Below are positions 31,913-32,736 of a stretch of DNA of 32,736 bases, in pieces. This stretch comes from Nitrospirillum amazonense (GTDB lineage Bacteria > Pseudomonadota > Alphaproteobacteria > Azospirillales > Azospirillaceae): contig NZ_VITN01000040.1 in NCBI RefSeq assembly GCF_007828045.1, positions 1 to 32,736 on the forward strand. The letters are read 5' to 3'. Position 1 is the stretch's first letter. Every line of letters starts with the position of its first letter. The notes beneath the pieces were generated by a model that worked only from the letters and a program-made list of their open reading frames with translations, did not search any database and was not told where the DNA came from. The translations under genes and the position numbers were made by a program.

Positions 31913-32405
31913 CAAATTCAACAAGAAGTTTAACCACGCTACGGTGAAGGAGGCCAAGGATTACATATTCCAGGATACCTGGCAGGAATATTACTCTATG
32001 TCCTTCGTCAGGAACCCCTGGGACCGTATGGTATCACTCTATACTTATCATCGTAGCGTGGAATACGGCCTGTTCAGCAAGTTCAATGCGTCACATGCAC
32101 TGGCCCGGGATTACGATTTTCAGGAGTGGCTGCGGATCAGCCTGAGCGGGACCAAGCGTCCTAACTGGTTTGGCATTCCCCAGGCTGAATGGGTCCGAGA
32201 CGTCACCGATGTGAGTATGTTCGAGAAATACGATATGGAGATGGAGAGGATATGCACGAAATTCTCCATCCCCTATGCCCGCACCGCCCGCAACGCTTCG
32301 GAAAGGCGGCATTATTCGGAATATTACGACAGGAAGGATCTGATTGCCGCCGTGGGCCAGATCGATGCCGAGATTGTGAATAGGTTTGGCTATACCTTCG
32401 ACTGA
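31812..32405 (+). CDS. Second sulfotransferase (Sulfotransfer_2 type)
   Basis: A 197-residue enzyme of the carbohydrate-type sulfotransferase family. The 5'-phosphosulfate loop is FIHNPKTAGLSI (residues 15-26). KKFNHATVKEAKDY carries the conserved His (H42). The 3'-phosphate motif is MSFVRNPWDRMVSLYTY. The end RFGYTFD is complete. ATG 31812 has no SD; TTG 31824 has GGAG 6 bases upstream and could be the true start, removing four residues. Translation is probably coupled to the overlapping RND gene. It differs in family from the sulfotransferase at 18971-19813, so the locus may sulfate two positions, or one peptide and one sugar or lipid. Confidence 0.82.
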   Translation: METPLYVDQKKKLIFIHNPKTAGLSIVTELGFNDKFNKKFNHATVKEAKDYIFQDTWQEYYSMSFVRNPWDRMVSLYTYHRSVEYGLFSKFNASHALARDYDFQEWLRISLSGTKRPNWFGIPQAEWVRDVTDVSMFEKYDMEMERICTKFSIPYARTARNASERRHYSEYYDRKDLIAAVGQIDAEIVNRFGYTFD

Positions 32406-32436
32406 GTAACTGGCTGAGCGGCGCCCAATTCGCCGG

Positions 32437-32675
32437 TCAGGGTTTAGGCGGCTGCGCCGCCAGGTAGGCGGTACTCCACGGCTGGGCGGCGTTGGACACA
32501 TCGACATCGCCGCCGGCGTCCCTGTAGGAGGGGCCACGACATAGTACCCATCAGGGATGTCCCAAGACCAGAGCTCGAAACTTTGCCCCTCGGTCACACC
32601 GATAGCCTGCCACAGAGCGATTTGCAGGCGGGGCAGCCGGTCGATCGTGCCCCACCGCGTGGTGTAGGAGCGCAT
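32437..32675 (-). pseudogene. Frameshifted relic, unknown family
   Basis: From ATG 32675 a coding-like frame reads RLPRLQIALWQAIGVTEG and FELWSWDIPDGYYVVAP. It then continues sensibly only in another frame, YRDAGGDVDVSNAAQPWSTA, ending at TGA 32437. The switch falls in the CCCCTCC stretch near 32535-32545. It could be a small protein broken by one indel, or the 3' end of a longer gene continuing beyond the window. No family is recognised. Confidence 0.4.
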
Positions 32676-32676
32676 C

Positions 32677-32729
32677 CGCCGGGTCAGGCCTGGAGGCCGG
32701 CGTAGCCGGCTGGAAGGCCTGACCCGGCG
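32677..32729. repeat. Long nested inverted repeat (REP-like hairpin)
   Basis: CGCCGGGTCAGGCCT (32677-32691) is perfectly complementary to 32715-32729. Inside, GCCGGC at 32696-32701 pairs with GCCGGC at 32705-32710 around a 3-base loop. The outer stem is 15 bp and the inner stem 6 bp, separated by 4-base internal loops. It sits just upstream of the relic's ATG. The form suggests a palindromic repeat element or MITE end, or a terminator for a gene to the right. Confidence 0.8.
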
Positions 32730-32736
32730 GGCGGTC

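Overview
The window is high-GC DNA from a Gram-negative bacterium. It carries a Sec-dependent RHS protein, a complete type II secretion (T2SS) operon and an RND pump. GC level, codon use and gene style suggest an alphaproteobacterium, perhaps of the Rhodospirillales/Azospirillaceae. That placement is inference, because no rRNA or tRNA gene was seen. Several patches are clearly more AT-rich (about 0.6-1.7 kb, 12.0-12.5 kb, 14.6-15.3 kb, 21.1-21.2 kb, 22.2-22.5 kb, 25.8-26.0 kb, 28.2-28.6 kb). They coincide with small accessory genes or regulatory gaps.

Region 1 (1-5.9 kb) is an RHS module. A 1405-residue secreted YD-repeat protein with an exchanged-looking C-terminal tail is followed, in translational coupling, by a DUF1493-like partner (candidate immunity protein). 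A tiny secreted one-repeat RHS protein is encoded divergently. Region 2 (5.9-17.1 kb) is a leftward T2SS operon in the order gspE, F, G, H, I, J, L, M, C/N, D, K, with many ATGA-type overlaps. Small secreted-protein genes are inserted between gspE and gspF (two, one frameshifted) and between gspH and gspI (one); these may be substrates. The secretin has a lipobox. Region 3 (17.1-19.0 kb) is an island edge with a tyrosine integrase that has lost its C-terminal catalytic half.

Region 4 (19.0-32.4 kb) is the most interesting part: a probable ribosomally made, modified peptide (RiPP) locus. A 77-residue precursor carries a double-glycine leader, two cysteines flanking a predicted beta-hairpin, one tyrosine in an acidic context and a C-terminal serine. 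Around it on the same strand lie an ATP-grasp ligase of graspetide-synthetase type, an HPr-kinase-like protein, a sulfotransferase, a DsbA-like oxidoreductase, a C39-peptidase ABC exporter (PCAT), a 59-residue single-TM protein and a nucleotidyltransferase. Divergently encoded are an MdtB/MdtC-like RND permease and a second sulfotransferase. An IS701-like transposase lies between the two arms. My model is: ribosomal precursor, then ATP-grasp crosslinking, then side-chain or C-terminal phosphorylation and/or sulfation, then GG cleavage and export by the PCAT, with disulfide formation in the periplasm. I know of no described RiPP family with exactly this set of enzymes, but I could not search.

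Region 5 (32.4-32.7 kb) holds a frameshifted gene relic beside a long two-tier inverted repeat at the window's edge.
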